Source: Lysinibacter sp. HNR
GTDB taxonomy: Bacteria; Actinomycetota; Actinomycetes; Actinomycetales; Microbacteriaceae
Assembly: GCF_029760935.1 (NCBI RefSeq)
Contig: NZ_CP121684.1
Coordinates: forward strand, 2,046,001 to 2,110,000
Reading direction: 5' to 3'
Length of the DNA stretch: 64,000 bases
The notes under the pieces are model-generated. The model searched no databases, was not told the origin of the DNA, and worked only from the letters and a program-made list of their open reading frames with translations. Positions 1 to 8,993 of the stretch are shown here, piece by piece. Each line of letters opens with the position of its first letter. Positions within the stretch are counted from its first letter, which is position 1. The translations under genes and the position numbers were made by a program.

Positions 1-465
1 AACACGCTGCTGCTGCCCCCCGGACAGCGATGCAGGCTTGGCCATTGCTTTATCGGCCAGGCCCACCCTCTCCAGGTTATGCATCGATACCTCGTGTGCT
101 GCAGCTTTGGAGCGCCCCAGCACCCGCTGCTGCGCGATTGAACAGTTTTCTATCACCGTCAGGTGCGGGAAAAGATTAAAGTGTTGAAATACCAGGCCGA
201 CCCGACGCCGGAACTCATCAATATCACACTCCGAATCGGTCACCACGGTGTCTCCCACAACGATCTCACCCGAGTCGGGCGTCTCAAGAAGGTTGACACA
301 TCGCAGTAACGTCGACTTTCCTGAGCCGCTGGGGCCAATGAGGCACACCACCTCGCCTGGCTCCACCGAGAGAGAAATTCCCTTGAGAACGCTGTTATCG
401 CCAAAAGACTTGGTCACGTTACTCAGTCTGATTGTGCCTGAACTTTCGCCCCGGAAATCGTTCAC
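1..465 (-). CDS. Polar amino-acid ABC transporter ATP-binding protein (C-terminus beyond window)
   Basis: ATPase subunit of a GlnQ/HisP-type importer that powers amino-acid uptake at the cytoplasmic membrane. The 155 visible codons contain Walker A (GPSGSGKST, residues 44-52), a Q-loop region (FQHFNLFPHLT) and, at the window edge, the signature LSGGQQQR. The Walker B and His-switch regions lie outside the window. The start is a GTG whose bases overlap the TGA of the upstream permease (GTGA), so the two are translationally coupled in the order binding protein, permease, ATPase. The family is clear; the specific amino acid cannot be read from sequence. Confidence 0.93.
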   Translation of the reverse strand, partial: MNDFRGESSGTIRLSNVTKSFGDNSVLKGISLSVEPGEVVCLIGPSGSGKSTLLRCVNLLETPDSGEIVVGDTVVTDSECDIDEFRRRVGLVFQHFNLFPHLTVIENCSIAQQRVLGRSKAAAHEVSMHNLERVGLADKAMAKPASLSGGQQQRV

Positions 466-1253
466 TTTTTCATCCTCGCTGTCTTGGCTTCAAACCGCCG
501 CGAAAGGTAGCTCAATGGAATCGTAATAATAAGGTAAAAAGCGCCCGCGAGCACCAGGGGCGTGAGTCCAGCATTGGCAGCGGTGAGCCCCACTCGGCCA
601 AACCTCGTGAGATCGTACTGGCTCACTGTCAACCCCAGCACGTAAATAAGCGAGGAGTCTTTGGTCAAAAGAATAACCTCGTTTGTGAGGGGAGGCAGCA
701 CGATTCTGAGCGCCTGGGGAATAATAATGGTCACCATCGCCCTCGGATGCGACATCCCCAGCGAACGTGCCGCTTCCATCTGACCCGGTGGAACCGCCTG
801 CAGGCCAGCACGAATTGTTTCCGCAATATAGGCTGCTGACACGGTTCCCAAAGCCAGCATCGCCGTCAGATACGTATTAAGCGAAATGCTAAAGGCTGCC
901 GGAACGCCGTAACCAAAAACGATAAAAACGAGCAGGGCGGGAAGACCCCGAAAAATCTCGATATATGTGGTGGCTATCCAGCGGTAGGGACCTACCGAAG
1001 ACAGCTTCATCAGGGCAAGTAGGATGCCGCCGCTCATACCGGCTACGAGGCCAAGAGCGGTAAAAAGCAGCGTGTTTGCAAAGGCCGTGGTAATGATGCC
1101 GGGAAATTGCTCTTTTGCAACCTCGAGATTGAAAAAGGAGTTTGTGATCTTTTCCCAGTCAGCTATCAAGGCGAGGAACCCCACCACAGCGATAAGGAGT
1201 GCATACTGAATTCCACGGGATACGCGTGCCCGTTTAGCTGCCGTCATTGCCAT
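462..1253 (-). CDS. Polar amino-acid ABC transporter permease (HisM/GlnP type)
   Basis: Membrane subunit of the importer whose ATPase lies directly downstream. The 263-residue protein has about five or six hydrophobic segments (first at residues 16-32), the family motif FRGLP at 101-105, and the cytoplasmic EAA loop around residues 160-180 (EAARSLGMSHPRAMVTIIIP) that docks onto the ATPase. These are hallmarks of the His/Glu/Gln/Arg/opine permease family. A single permease gene suggests a homodimeric channel. An AAGGTAG ribosome site precedes the ATG. The binding-protein gene lies 35 bp upstream, so all three genes probably form one operon. Confidence 0.94.
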   Translation of the reverse strand: MAMTAAKRARVSRGIQYALLIAVVGFLALIADWEKITNSFFNLEVAKEQFPGIITTAFANTLLFTALGLVAGMSGGILLALMKLSSVGPYRWIATTYIEIFRGLPALLVFIVFGYGVPAAFSISLNTYLTAMLALGTVSAAYIAETIRAGLQAVPPGQMEAARSLGMSHPRAMVTIIIPQALRIVLPPLTNEVILLTKDSSLIYVLGLTVSQYDLTRFGRVGLTAANAGLTPLVLAGAFYLIITIPLSYLSRRFEAKTARMKK

Positions 1254-1288
1254 TAAAATCTACCTTGTACGTAGTCTCGAGAAAAATT

Positions 1289-2077
1289 CTATTTGGTTGT
1301 GGGAACCCACTTCGTAAGTATTTCTGTCAGCGTGCCGTCCTCCTCGATACGCTGCAGGGTGCTGTTGACGCTGGTGAGCAATTCGGCGTTGCCCTTGCGT
1401 ACACCTGCTCCCAGGGGTTCGCTGGCAAATCTGTCCACAACGACCAGATCAGCATTATCCTTTGCGAAAAACGCGAGAGAGGCCACATTATTGATGACCG
1501 CGTCTGCCTGTCCCCCAATGAGCTGCTGCACAGCCAGCGTGCCGTCTTCCAGAGCGACCGGGTTTAACCCTTCGGATTGTGCAAACTTTTCTCCTGTAGT
1601 TGCCTGCTGAACGGCAACTGTCTTACCCGCCAGGTCGCTCAAACCAGTGATGCCTGAACCGGCTGTGACGAGAAGGGCCAAATTATCGTCGAAGTACGGT
1701 TCAGAGAAATCAAATTTTGTAGCCCGCTCTTCGTTGATTGATATGCCTGAAATAACAATGTCGCACTGGCTAGCCTCAAGCGCCTGCCCGGACTCAATAG
1801 CTTCAAAAGCTGTGCTGATGACTTCTGTTTTAGCGTCAAGATCTGCAGCGATCTCCTCGGCAATATCCATATCGAGCCCAACGATCTCACCGTTCTGCGT
1901 AAATTCGAAGGGAGGGTAGGCGGTCTCGCTGCAGACCTGAAGCACGCCCTCACGGAGGAGAGGTCCCGATGCAGCATTATCGGTACCGCTGCACCCGCTC
2001 AAGAGCAACACACCAACTGTCCCAATGGCGGTTACCAAAAACGCGGTTTTAACACTCTGAAAAGACACAACAACCAC
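1289..2077 (-). CDS. Amino-acid ABC transporter substrate-binding lipoprotein
   Basis: Extracellular solute receptor of the downstream importer. The 262-residue protein begins with a hydrophobic signal and the lipobox LLLSGC, giving a predicted lipid-anchored Cys29. It then has a type-3 solute-binding fold from about residue 42 (LQVCSETAYPPFEFTQNGEI, later GLDMDIAEEIA), typical of polar amino-acid receptors. The start is GTG; another GTG three codons later is possible. It is first in a three-gene leftward operon. The ligand is not determinable by eye; cystine, glutamine, glutamate and arginine receptors share these motifs. Confidence 0.93.
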   Translation of the reverse strand: MVVVSFQSVKTAFLVTAIGTVGVLLLSGCSGTDNAASGPLLREGVLQVCSETAYPPFEFTQNGEIVGLDMDIAEEIAADLDAKTEVISTAFEAIESGQALEASQCDIVISGISINEERATKFDFSEPYFDDNLALLVTAGSGITGLSDLAGKTVAVQQATTGEKFAQSEGLNPVALEDGTLAVQQLIGGQADAVINNVASLAFFAKDNADLVVVDRFASEPLGAGVRKGNAELLTSVNSTLQRIEEDGTLTEILTKWVPTTK

Positions 2078-2187
2078 TTTCTCGTAAAGTACTAGGGAGT
2101 CTAACGACTGGTATTTGTGTATCTCACACTACAGGCGCAATACATCCCTAACAAAGCGGGTTCCTAATTGAATAGATATCAATTTGA

Positions 2188-4458
2188 TCACTGTATACGA
2201 GAAAAACCCTTCAACCTCAAACTGTTAAGAACTACAAAAACGCTTGAGAACGCCATCGCCGCGGCGGCAATCATGGGGTTTAACAGCCCGAAGGCGGCCA
2301 GGGGAATGGCAGCAACATTATAGGCAAAGGCCCAGAAGAGGTTACTACGAATGATACGCATAGTTGCACGCGAGAGCAGAATCGCATCTAGCACCGCCCA
2401 GATGCTAGAACGAACCAGAGTAATATCACTTGCCTCGATAGCGGCATCGGTACCCGTTCCCATCGCAATGCCCAGATCCGCCGTCGCGAGCGCTACGGAG
2501 TCGTTTACACCGTCTCCCACCATCACAATACGCTCTTTACCCTGCTGCAATCGCGATACCTCGGAAGCCTTGTCCAGCGGCTTAACCCCGGCAATAACGT
2601 GGACTATTCCCACCTGTTCCGCTACCCGCCGCGCGACGGCCTCGTTATCGCCTGTCAGCATGACGGGTTGCAGCCCTCGATTTTTAAGAGCGACTATTGC
2701 AGAGGCACTATCCGAACGTACCTTATCAGCGATCACAAACCATGCCTGTGGGATGTGCCCCCAGACCACGGCCACCACGGTTCCCTCACCCGCGGCGACG
2801 ATATCTTCAAATTCCGCCTTCTGCTCGGCGCTCGCCCAGCCCTTCTGCACAATATGGGATATCCCCGCCACCGTGACCTGAGTCCCCGCAACGGTTCCAC
2901 TCACCCCCGCCCCCGGCTCCGCGACAAAGTTGGTTACGGGTAAGAACTCGATGCCCTTTTCCTCGGCTGCAGCAACAAGGGCTCGCGCTATTGGATGCTC
3001 CGACCCCGCCTCAACAGAGGCCGCGAGACGCAGAGCCTCAAGCGGGTCTACCCCTGGACTGGTGCCCACTGATGTAAGAGACATTTTACCTTCGGTGATA
3101 GTTCCGGTCTTATCCAGAGCAACCATGGTAACTTTCCCGCTTGATTCAAGTGCTTCCGGGCCACGAATCAGGATGCCCATTTCCGCTCCGCGCCCGGTTC
3201 CCACCAGGATTGCTACGGGCGTTGCGAGGCCAAGGGCACACGGGCAGGCAATGATGAGAACAGCAACCGCAGCGGTAAAAGCGGCAGCAACATCCCCCAT
3301 TGTCACAAGCCACAGGAAAAAGGTCATCAAGGACAGCGCAATAACAATCGGCACGAAGACGGCCGATATTCGATCGGCAAGACGCTGAACCGCAGTTTTA
3401 CCCATTTGAGCGTTTTCAACCAGTGCGGCCATTTGAGCAAGCTGAGTTTCAGCACCCACCCGTGTTGCTTCCACGGTGATAAAGCCCGATGTGTTTACCG
3501 TTCCGCCAATCACCGTGTCCCCCGGTTTTACTGGAACAGGAAGAGACTCACCCGTAAGCATGCTCTCGTCGATTGCGGAATGTCCGACCAACACCACGCC
3601 GTCGGTTGCCACCTTTTCACCGGGTCGTAAGACAAAGTGCTCTCCCACACGCAGGTGGTCGATGGGGATTTCACGCTCCTTACCGCGGTGAAGCACCCGC
3701 ACCCGCTTGGCTCCCAGGTGAAGCAGAGAGTTAAGCGCAGCACCCGCCGACTTTTTAGAGCGCTCCTCGATATACCGTCCAAGCAGAATAAACACCGTCA
3801 CCATCGACGCAACTTCAAGATAAATGAGGCCGAGAGCATCACCAGACTGGACCACAAACGAGAATTCGTGGTGCATCCCGATTTCTCCGGCCTGACCCCA
3901 CACCAGCGCGTAGATCGACCAGAGGAAGGCAGCCGTTACTCCGAGCGATATGAGGGTGTCCATGGTGGCGGCGCCCCGTTTGAGGTTTATAAGTGCGGAA
4001 CGATGAAAGGGAAATGCACCCCAGGTAGCAATCGGAATAGTGAGGATCAGAGACACCCACTGCCAGCCGTTAAATTGAAACAGAGGGACCATGGCAAGCA
4101 CCATCACGGGAACTGCGAGGAGAAGACTCACGACCAGTCGTGTCGTGTAACGAGAACGAACTCGGTGAGGCATAGAGGCGGGTTCGATAACCGTTTCAGC
4201 GGCGGTATCCGTAAGGACATAAGCCCCATATCCAATCTGCTCAACCGCCCGAAGAAGAAGACCCTGCTCAAGTGATGCCGGATGCCTCACCCGAGCCTTC
4301 TCGGTGGCTAGATTCACGGAGGCTTCAACCCCCGTAATTTTGCTGAGAGTACGTTCCACCCTACTCACACAGCTTGCACAGGTCATCCCCTCGATAGACA
4401 AGGTTGTGGTCTGAGAGCCAGTGTTTGTCGCCTCTATCGGGACCGATTGCTGAGCCAT
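2188..4458 (-). CDS. copA: Copper-exporting P1B-type ATPase
   Basis: Heavy-metal P-type ATPase that pumps Cu(I) out of the cytoplasm. The 756-residue protein has one N-terminal heavy-metal-associated domain with GMTCASC at 24-30, a membrane region with the ion-binding CPC at 405-407, the phosphorylation site DKTGT beginning at Asp449, a conserved SEHP motif in the nucleotide domain, and the GDGVND hinge at 648-653. CPC plus the GMTCxxC domain points to Cu(I)/Ag(I) rather than Zn/Cd. I placed the start at ATG 4458 because AGGAAGG lies five bases upstream; an in-frame GTG at 4476 precedes that ribosome site. A CsoR-like palindrome lies upstream. No copper chaperone or csoR gene is adjacent. Confidence 0.95.
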   Translation of the reverse strand: MAQQSVPIEATNTGSQTTTLSIEGMTCASCVSRVERTLSKITGVEASVNLATEKARVRHPASLEQGLLLRAVEQIGYGAYVLTDTAAETVIEPASMPHRVRSRYTTRLVVSLLLAVPVMVLAMVPLFQFNGWQWVSLILTIPIATWGAFPFHRSALINLKRGAATMDTLISLGVTAAFLWSIYALVWGQAGEIGMHHEFSFVVQSGDALGLIYLEVASMVTVFILLGRYIEERSKKSAGAALNSLLHLGAKRVRVLHRGKEREIPIDHLRVGEHFVLRPGEKVATDGVVLVGHSAIDESMLTGESLPVPVKPGDTVIGGTVNTSGFITVEATRVGAETQLAQMAALVENAQMGKTAVQRLADRISAVFVPIVIALSLMTFFLWLVTMGDVAAAFTAAVAVLIIACPCALGLATPVAILVGTGRGAEMGILIRGPEALESSGKVTMVALDKTGTITEGKMSLTSVGTSPGVDPLEALRLAASVEAGSEHPIARALVAAAEEKGIEFLPVTNFVAEPGAGVSGTVAGTQVTVAGISHIVQKGWASAEQKAEFEDIVAAGEGTVVAVVWGHIPQAWFVIADKVRSDSASAIVALKNRGLQPVMLTGDNEAVARRVAEQVGIVHVIAGVKPLDKASEVSRLQQGKERIVMVGDGVNDSVALATADLGIAMGTGTDAAIEASDITLVRSSIWAVLDAILLSRATMRIIRSNLFWAFAYNVAAIPLAAFGLLNPMIAAAAMAFSSVFVVLNSLRLKGFSRIQ

Positions 4459-4513
4459 AAGAGCCTTCCTGAGCACACTTCGATGTTATTCGAGTGAATA
4501 ACCACCTATAAAT

Positions 4514-4530
4514 ATACCCCCCAGGGGTAT
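4514..4530. promoter_or_regulatory. CsoR-like copper operator upstream of copA
   Basis: A perfect inverted repeat, ATACCCC-CCA-GGGGTAT, lies 55 bases upstream of the copA start. Known CsoR operators in actinobacteria are GC-rich palindromes of this TACCCC/GGGGTA form placed over the promoter of copper-efflux genes. By inference CsoR represses copA here and Cu(I) relieves it. The regulator gene itself is not in the window. Confidence 0.75.
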
Positions 4531-4636
4531 GTTTAGGTAGTCATTTTTGTGAGGAAATGCAGCTTGACCGATAAATTTTCCACTAGACGGCCACCAAAAA
4601 TCCAGAAAGCACAGGCTTCAGGGGGCAGAAAACACA

Positions 4637-4671
4637 CTATTGCCCACATCCAGCAAGGACGTGGGCAATAG
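4637..4671 (-). terminator. Terminator after htpX
   Basis: Perfect 11-bp inverted repeat CTATTGCCCAC / GTGGGCAATAG with a 13-base loop, located just downstream of the htpX stop. Read leftwards it is followed within a few bases by a short T-run, consistent with intrinsic termination of the lemA-htpX transcript. Confidence 0.65.
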
Positions 4672-4703
4672 CATGAGCCGCTTTGCAAACAGAACCAGGT
4701 GAG

Positions 4704-5579
4704 TTAGAACTTTCCACCCATGTCGAGCAGCCGACGAATACGATCGGGAATAGGCGGGTGGGTGGCAAAAAGATTGGAGAGGCCACCTTTTTTAAGCGGA
4801 TTAGAGATCCACATGTGAGCCATACTGCTGTTCTGCCGCTGCATGGGCCGGGCGTGTTCCTCAAGTTTATGAAGAGCGCTCGCGAGGGCTTCAGGATGGC
4901 GCGTGGTGAGCGCACCCGTAGCATCGGCTAAATATTCACGTTGACGCGACACGGCAAGCTGCACCAGGGTAGCGATCAGAGGAGCAACGATCATAGCCAC
5001 CAGACCAAATATGAGTAGGATCGGGCCGCCATTATTGTTACCCCGACGACTAAAGAACGCCATACGCATAAACATATCCGCAAGAATGCCAATCGCCACG
5101 ACCAGCCCGTACACGATCATCGAAAGGCGAATATCATAGTTACGCACATGGCCCAGTTCGTGAGCCATTACACCCTCTAGCTCGGCGTCGGACATAATGT
5201 CGAGCAACCCCGTGGTCGCGGCGACAGCCGCGTGCTGCGGGTCACGCCCCGTGGCAAAAGCGTTTGGGGCCGGATCGTTAATAATATAAACATCCGGCAT
5301 GGGGGTTCCCGTGGTGATCGAGAGATTTTCCACCACCCGGTAAAGCCTGGGGTTATCGGCCTTTGAGATTTTCTGGGCACCGCTCATGGCGATGGCCTGC
5401 TTACTCGCCATAAAGTACTGAAAAACGGCATAGAGCAGGGCAAAACCAACCGTAACGTACACGATAACGGGACTCTGGTAGACGTAGGAGGCAAGCCACC
5501 CCAGCCCACCGATGATTATGAGAAAGAGAACAATGATCACAAAGGTGTTGATCTTGTTCTTTCGAATGGCGCTGTACAT
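4704..5579 (-). CDS. htpX: Membrane zinc metalloprotease HtpX (M48 family)
   Basis: Membrane-bound M48 peptidase involved in quality control of membrane proteins. The 291-residue protein has two N-terminal membrane helices (about 12-30 and 36-57), the zinc motif HELGH at 140-144, further hydrophobic segments around 160-210, and the downstream REYLAD segment whose Glu is the expected third zinc ligand. Length matches the family. It follows lemA by four bases, a pairing widespread in bacteria, so they are probably co-transcribed. Substrates cannot be inferred. Confidence 0.95.
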   Translation of the reverse strand: MYSAIRKNKINTFVIIVLFLIIIGGLGWLASYVYQSPVIVYVTVGFALLYAVFQYFMASKQAIAMSGAQKISKADNPRLYRVVENLSITTGTPMPDVYIINDPAPNAFATGRDPQHAAVAATTGLLDIMSDAELEGVMAHELGHVRNYDIRLSMIVYGLVVAIGILADMFMRMAFFSRRGNNNGGPILLIFGLVAMIVAPLIATLVQLAVSRQREYLADATGALTTRHPEALASALHKLEEHARPMQRQNSSMAHMWISNPLKKGGLSNLFATHPPIPDRIRRLLDMGGKF

Positions 5580-5583
5580 TGCG

Positions 5584-6153
5584 TTAGAACTGTACGCGAG
5601 GCGGCTCAGAGATAGCCGCTACATCCTCAACCTCAAAGAAGTCACGGTTAGTAAAGCCGAGTCTCTTCGCAAAAACGTTATTCGGGAAAGACTGGATCTT
5701 CGTGTTCAGTTCCCGAACTCCACCATTATAGAAACGGCGTGCAGCCTGCACCTTGTCTTCTGTATCCACAAGCTCAGCCTGAAGCTGCAAGAAGTTCTGA
5801 CTTGCCTGTAGCTGGGGGTAGGCCTCAGCCACCGCAAAGATGCTCTTAAGGGCAGTCTGCATGTGGTTCTCCGCCGCAGAGGCCTCTGCTGGCCCCTGGG
5901 CACTCAGCGTTTCGGCACGAGCCTGAGTCACGGCTTCGAAAACGCCCTTTTCGTGCGCAGCGTACCCCTTGACCGTCTCGATAAGATTGGGAAGCAGATC
6001 CGCTCGACGCTTAAGCTGCACCGTAATGTCGCTCCACGCCTCTTCTACGCGCACGTTGAGGCGCACCAAGGCGTTATACGTGGCCCAAAGATAGAGCCCT
6101 ATAATGACCGCGAGGCCAATAACAATAAGTAGGGTAATTAACAAGGCGTCCAT
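5584..6153 (-). CDS. lemA: LemA family membrane protein
   Basis: LemA-family protein of 189 residues with one N-terminal membrane helix (about 4-25) and a long helical domain containing the family segment WSDITVQLKRRADLLPNLIE. LemA proteins are membrane-anchored helical bundles of uncertain molecular role, often encoded beside HtpX, as here. The start ATG has no clear ribosome site; instead TATGAT lies exactly six bases upstream, suggesting a leaderless transcript that also carries htpX. Confidence 0.94.
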   Translation of the reverse strand: MDALLITLLIVIGLAVIIGLYLWATYNALVRLNVRVEEAWSDITVQLKRRADLLPNLIETVKGYAAHEKGVFEAVTQARAETLSAQGPAEASAAENHMQTALKSIFAVAEAYPQLQASQNFLQLQAELVDTEDKVQAARRFYNGGVRELNTKIQSFPNNVFAKRLGFTNRDFFEVEDVAAISEPPRVQF

Positions 6154-6290
6154 AGGAACATCATACGCCTTCTGAATGGAACATGGCTGACAAAACAGTA
6201 ATTTTTGTTATGATCTGGAGGCTTTGTTTCCCGGCCCGACACACTGATTCTGCTATCCAAAACCGTGGCCGGGCGGGAAAACCACAACTG

Positions 6291-7667
6291 TTAGTGCGCG
6301 CCCTTGTTACGGATGAGCTTTTTATTGACAAACTCGTCAATACCCAGGGGTCCAAGTTCACGGCCTACACCGGAACGCTTGACTCCACCAAAGGGAAGCT
6401 CTGCCGAGTCTCCGCCGACCTCATTAATAAAGACCATCCCCACCTCAAGAGCATCGGCAACACGCAAAGCCTGCTCTTGATCAGTAGTGATAACAACCGC
6501 ACCGAGTCCAAAAGGAGAATCGTTGGCAACCCTGACGGCATCCTCCTCAGAGGTCACACGATAGAGAGAGGCAACCGGACCAAAAAACTCCTCCCGATAC
6601 GCATCGTTCTCGGGTGTGATGTTCGTGAGCAGAGTAGTGGGAACAAAGTTTCCGTTTCGCGCAGGTCCACCGATCTTGGCAACCGCTCCCTGAGCCAGGG
6701 CCCGTTCAATCTGTCCCTGTAGGCGCTCAGAAGCTAAATCGGATGATAGAGGGCCAAGAACCGTATCTTCATGGGTGGGATCTTCGGGAGTGACCTCGGC
6801 CAGTGCGGTCGCAAACTTATCGGCAAACTCCTCGTAAAGGTGATCCATCACAAGGATGCGTTTGGAAGCGTTACAGGCCTGGCCACTGTTTTCTAGACGA
6901 CCGGCCACCGCCATTCCAACAGCCTCATCAATATTATCCGTACTCAACACGATAAGCGCGTCAGAGCCGCCCAGCTCCAGAACAATCTTCTTCAGGTGGC
7001 GACCCGCAAGTTCGGCCACCGCAGAGCCTGCACGCTCAGAACCGGTCAGAGAGACACCCTGAATACGGGGATCAGCAATGATGTCTGCGACCTGCTCATT
7101 GGTGGCAAAAATATTTACGTAGGCACCCTCAGGAAGGCCCGCGTCCTTGAATATCTGCACGATAGCGAGCGCCGATTCCGGGCACTGCGGGGCATGCTTC
7201 AGCACAATCGTGTTTCCCAGGATGAGGTTAGGGCCCGCAAATCGAGCAACCTGGTAGTAGGGAAAGTTCCACGGCATAATGCCGAGCAAAGAACCCAATG
7301 CGCTCTTTCGAATAAAGGCAGAGCCTCCACCCGCGGGTTCAATAGGTTCATCCCGTAGGAACTCCTCCGCGTTGTCAGCGTAGTATCGATAAATATCGGC
7401 AACGAAGTCAACCTCTCCCCGCGCCTGTTCAATGGGCTTACCCATTTCACGGACGATGATGGTAGCGAGAACTTCTCGACGCTCAATGTAAAGATCAGCC
7501 ACACGAGAGATAATCGCCGTGCGCTGAGCAAGCGTGTGTCCTTTTTCCCAGTTTTTTTGCGCTCCGTGTGCCGCAGAGATAGCTTCTTGGATTTGAGCGT
7601 CAGTTGCAGTGGGGTATTCGGCAATTTTTTCACCCGTAGCCGGGTTGATTACGGCGTAGTTACTCAC
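6291..7667 (-). CDS. gabD: Succinate-semialdehyde dehydrogenase
   Basis: Aldehyde dehydrogenase of 458 residues, oxidising succinate semialdehyde to succinate, the last step of GABA degradation. The catalytic pair is visible: general base Glu231 in ELGGSD and nucleophile Cys265 in NSGQACNASKR. Overall similarity is to the shorter GabD-type SSADHs (about 455 residues) rather than betaine-aldehyde enzymes. The GTG start has an excellent AAGGAGG ribosome site. No GABA aminotransferase is adjacent; the polyamine genes at 33-37.7 kb could supply GABA. Substrate is inferred from family resemblance, so related aldehydes remain possible. Confidence 0.85.
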   Translation of the reverse strand: MSNYAVINPATGEKIAEYPTATDAQIQEAISAAHGAQKNWEKGHTLAQRTAIISRVADLYIERREVLATIIVREMGKPIEQARGEVDFVADIYRYYADNAEEFLRDEPIEPAGGGSAFIRKSALGSLLGIMPWNFPYYQVARFAGPNLILGNTIVLKHAPQCPESALAIVQIFKDAGLPEGAYVNIFATNEQVADIIADPRIQGVSLTGSERAGSAVAELAGRHLKKIVLELGGSDALIVLSTDNIDEAVGMAVAGRLENSGQACNASKRILVMDHLYEEFADKFATALAEVTPEDPTHEDTVLGPLSSDLASERLQGQIERALAQGAVAKIGGPARNGNFVPTTLLTNITPENDAYREEFFGPVASLYRVTSEEDAVRVANDSPFGLGAVVITTDQEQALRVADALEVGMVFINEVGGDSAELPFGGVKRSGVGRELGPLGIDEFVNKKLIRNKGAH

Positions 7668-7853
7668 AAATCCTCCTTGATCTGATCGACCTCATCGTGA
7701 TGCCGACCTTCTGATTATGGGCACCTTCGAGAATACACCAACGATAAAAGCGTACGCTGTCATACAGTGCTAACTATCAGCAACCCGACCTTCTCGAGAG
7801 CGGAAGAAATGACTCAGCATTAGCACAAGACACACACGGTTCTCCCCTCCTAG

Positions 7854-8993
7854 CTACCCCTGCATCGAAAAGAGGCGAGCCGCAGAATCACGTAGTGCAC
7901 CCCGGGCAAGTACACCGATCACGGTGTTTCGAACGGTGCCTCGAACCCACCCAACGGGACGCCCCAATCGCATGTTAAAACCGGCCAGACGCGCTGCCCG
8001 TTGCGCCGCGACCACGCGCCCGCTGCCCGCCCGCATCAGGGCATCTTTCTCACCCGTTTCTAAAAAGTGGGCGATGCCCTCGCTCATAACCTCTGCGTCA
8101 AGCCAGCCCAGATTCATCCCCTGACCACCCATAGGGCTGATCTCGTGAGCGGCGTCACCCACAAGCACAACACGATCACCAACCGTGTGGCGCACTATCC
8201 GACACCGAGGTCGAAAACTGCTCAGCATGGTCGAACTCGACACGTCTACCGAGTAGCCAGTTCTAGAAAAGATAACCTCGGCCAGACCCTCAGCGGTACG
8301 GGGAGCATGAGTTCTACCCCAGTGTGCCACCCACCTTCTCTGGTTCTTGGGCAACGGGAAAGACTCAACAACTCCCCCATCCTCAAGAAAAATACTGGCC
8401 AAATTGCCCAGCCCGGATCCGTCCTTGAAATCACCCATCACATAGCTGTCGGGGTAATCCCGTTGAAGGGTGTGCGCGTGTGCCGCCCCACGCGTCATAC
8501 CGTGCGGGCCGTCCGCTCCCACCACAAAACGAGCAGCTATATCTCTCGGACCTCCGGTGGTGTCTTCTTGTGCACAACCAAGCACGATGTGCTCTCCATA
8601 CCGGGTCAGACGGGTGACACGGTGCCCCCGAAGAAGAACACCGCCCGAACGTTGCATAAAGGCACTCTCTAAAATCGATTGTGTACAAAACTGCGGGATA
8701 GAAACCACAAAGGGATAGGGCGCTCCAGGAATATCAAAAGAAAGCTCACCAAGCATCCGCCCGCGACTAAAAGCCTTCCCGTTCGAAATCTGGACGGACT
8801 GCTGAAGAACGGCCTCCAGCACCCCAGCCCGCCTCAAAACGGCTAACGCGGGAGGGTGTATCCCAATCGCGCGGGAGTGGCTGGGCGGGTCTCGTCGAGC
8901 CTCAAGAATCACGACACTGCACCCTAGATCAAGCAGCAGGGAACCCAGCAAAAGTCCCACGGGTCCGGCGCCAATAATTGCAACGTCAAACAT
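7854..8993 (-). CDS. FAD-dependent monooxygenase of type III PKS operon
   Basis: Flavoprotein hydroxylase of 379 residues in the PHBH/UbiH family. It begins MFDVAIIGAGPVG, with the dinucleotide-binding glycines at 8, 10 and 13, and carries the C-terminal FAD/ribityl motif LVGDAAHEISPMGGQGMN. I placed the start at ATG 8993, directly before the Rossmann motif; the reading frame is open further upstream without a homologous-looking extension. It overlaps the methyltransferase stop by eight bases. In characterised actinobacterial alkylresorcinol clusters such as srs of Streptomyces griseus, a flavoprotein hydroxylates the aromatic ring to a quinone-type product. That role is inferred here. Confidence 0.85.
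   Translation of the reverse strand: MFDVAIIGAGPVGLLLGSLLLDLGCSVVILEARRDPPSHSRAIGIHPPALAVLRRAGVLEAVLQQSVQISNGKAFSRGRMLGELSFDIPGAPYPFVVSIPQFCTQSILESAFMQRSGGVLLRGHRVTRLTRYGEHIVLGCAQEDTTGGPRDIAARFVVGADGPHGMTRGAAHAHTLQRDYPDSYVMGDFKDGSGLGNLASIFLEDGGVVESFPLPKNQRRWVAHWGRTHAPRTAEGLAEVIFSRTGYSVDVSSSTMLSSFRPRCRIVRHTVGDRVVLVGDAAHEISPMGGQGMNLGWLDAEVMSEGIAHFLETGEKDALMRAGSGRVVAAQRAARLAGFNMRLGRPVGWVRGTVRNTVIGVLARGALRDSAARLFSMQG

Noticed and set aside
6228-6280. Inverted repeat (CCCGGCC / GGCCGGG) downstream of gabD
   Set aside because: Seven-base stem with a loop of about 30 bases and no T-tract; too weak to call a terminator.
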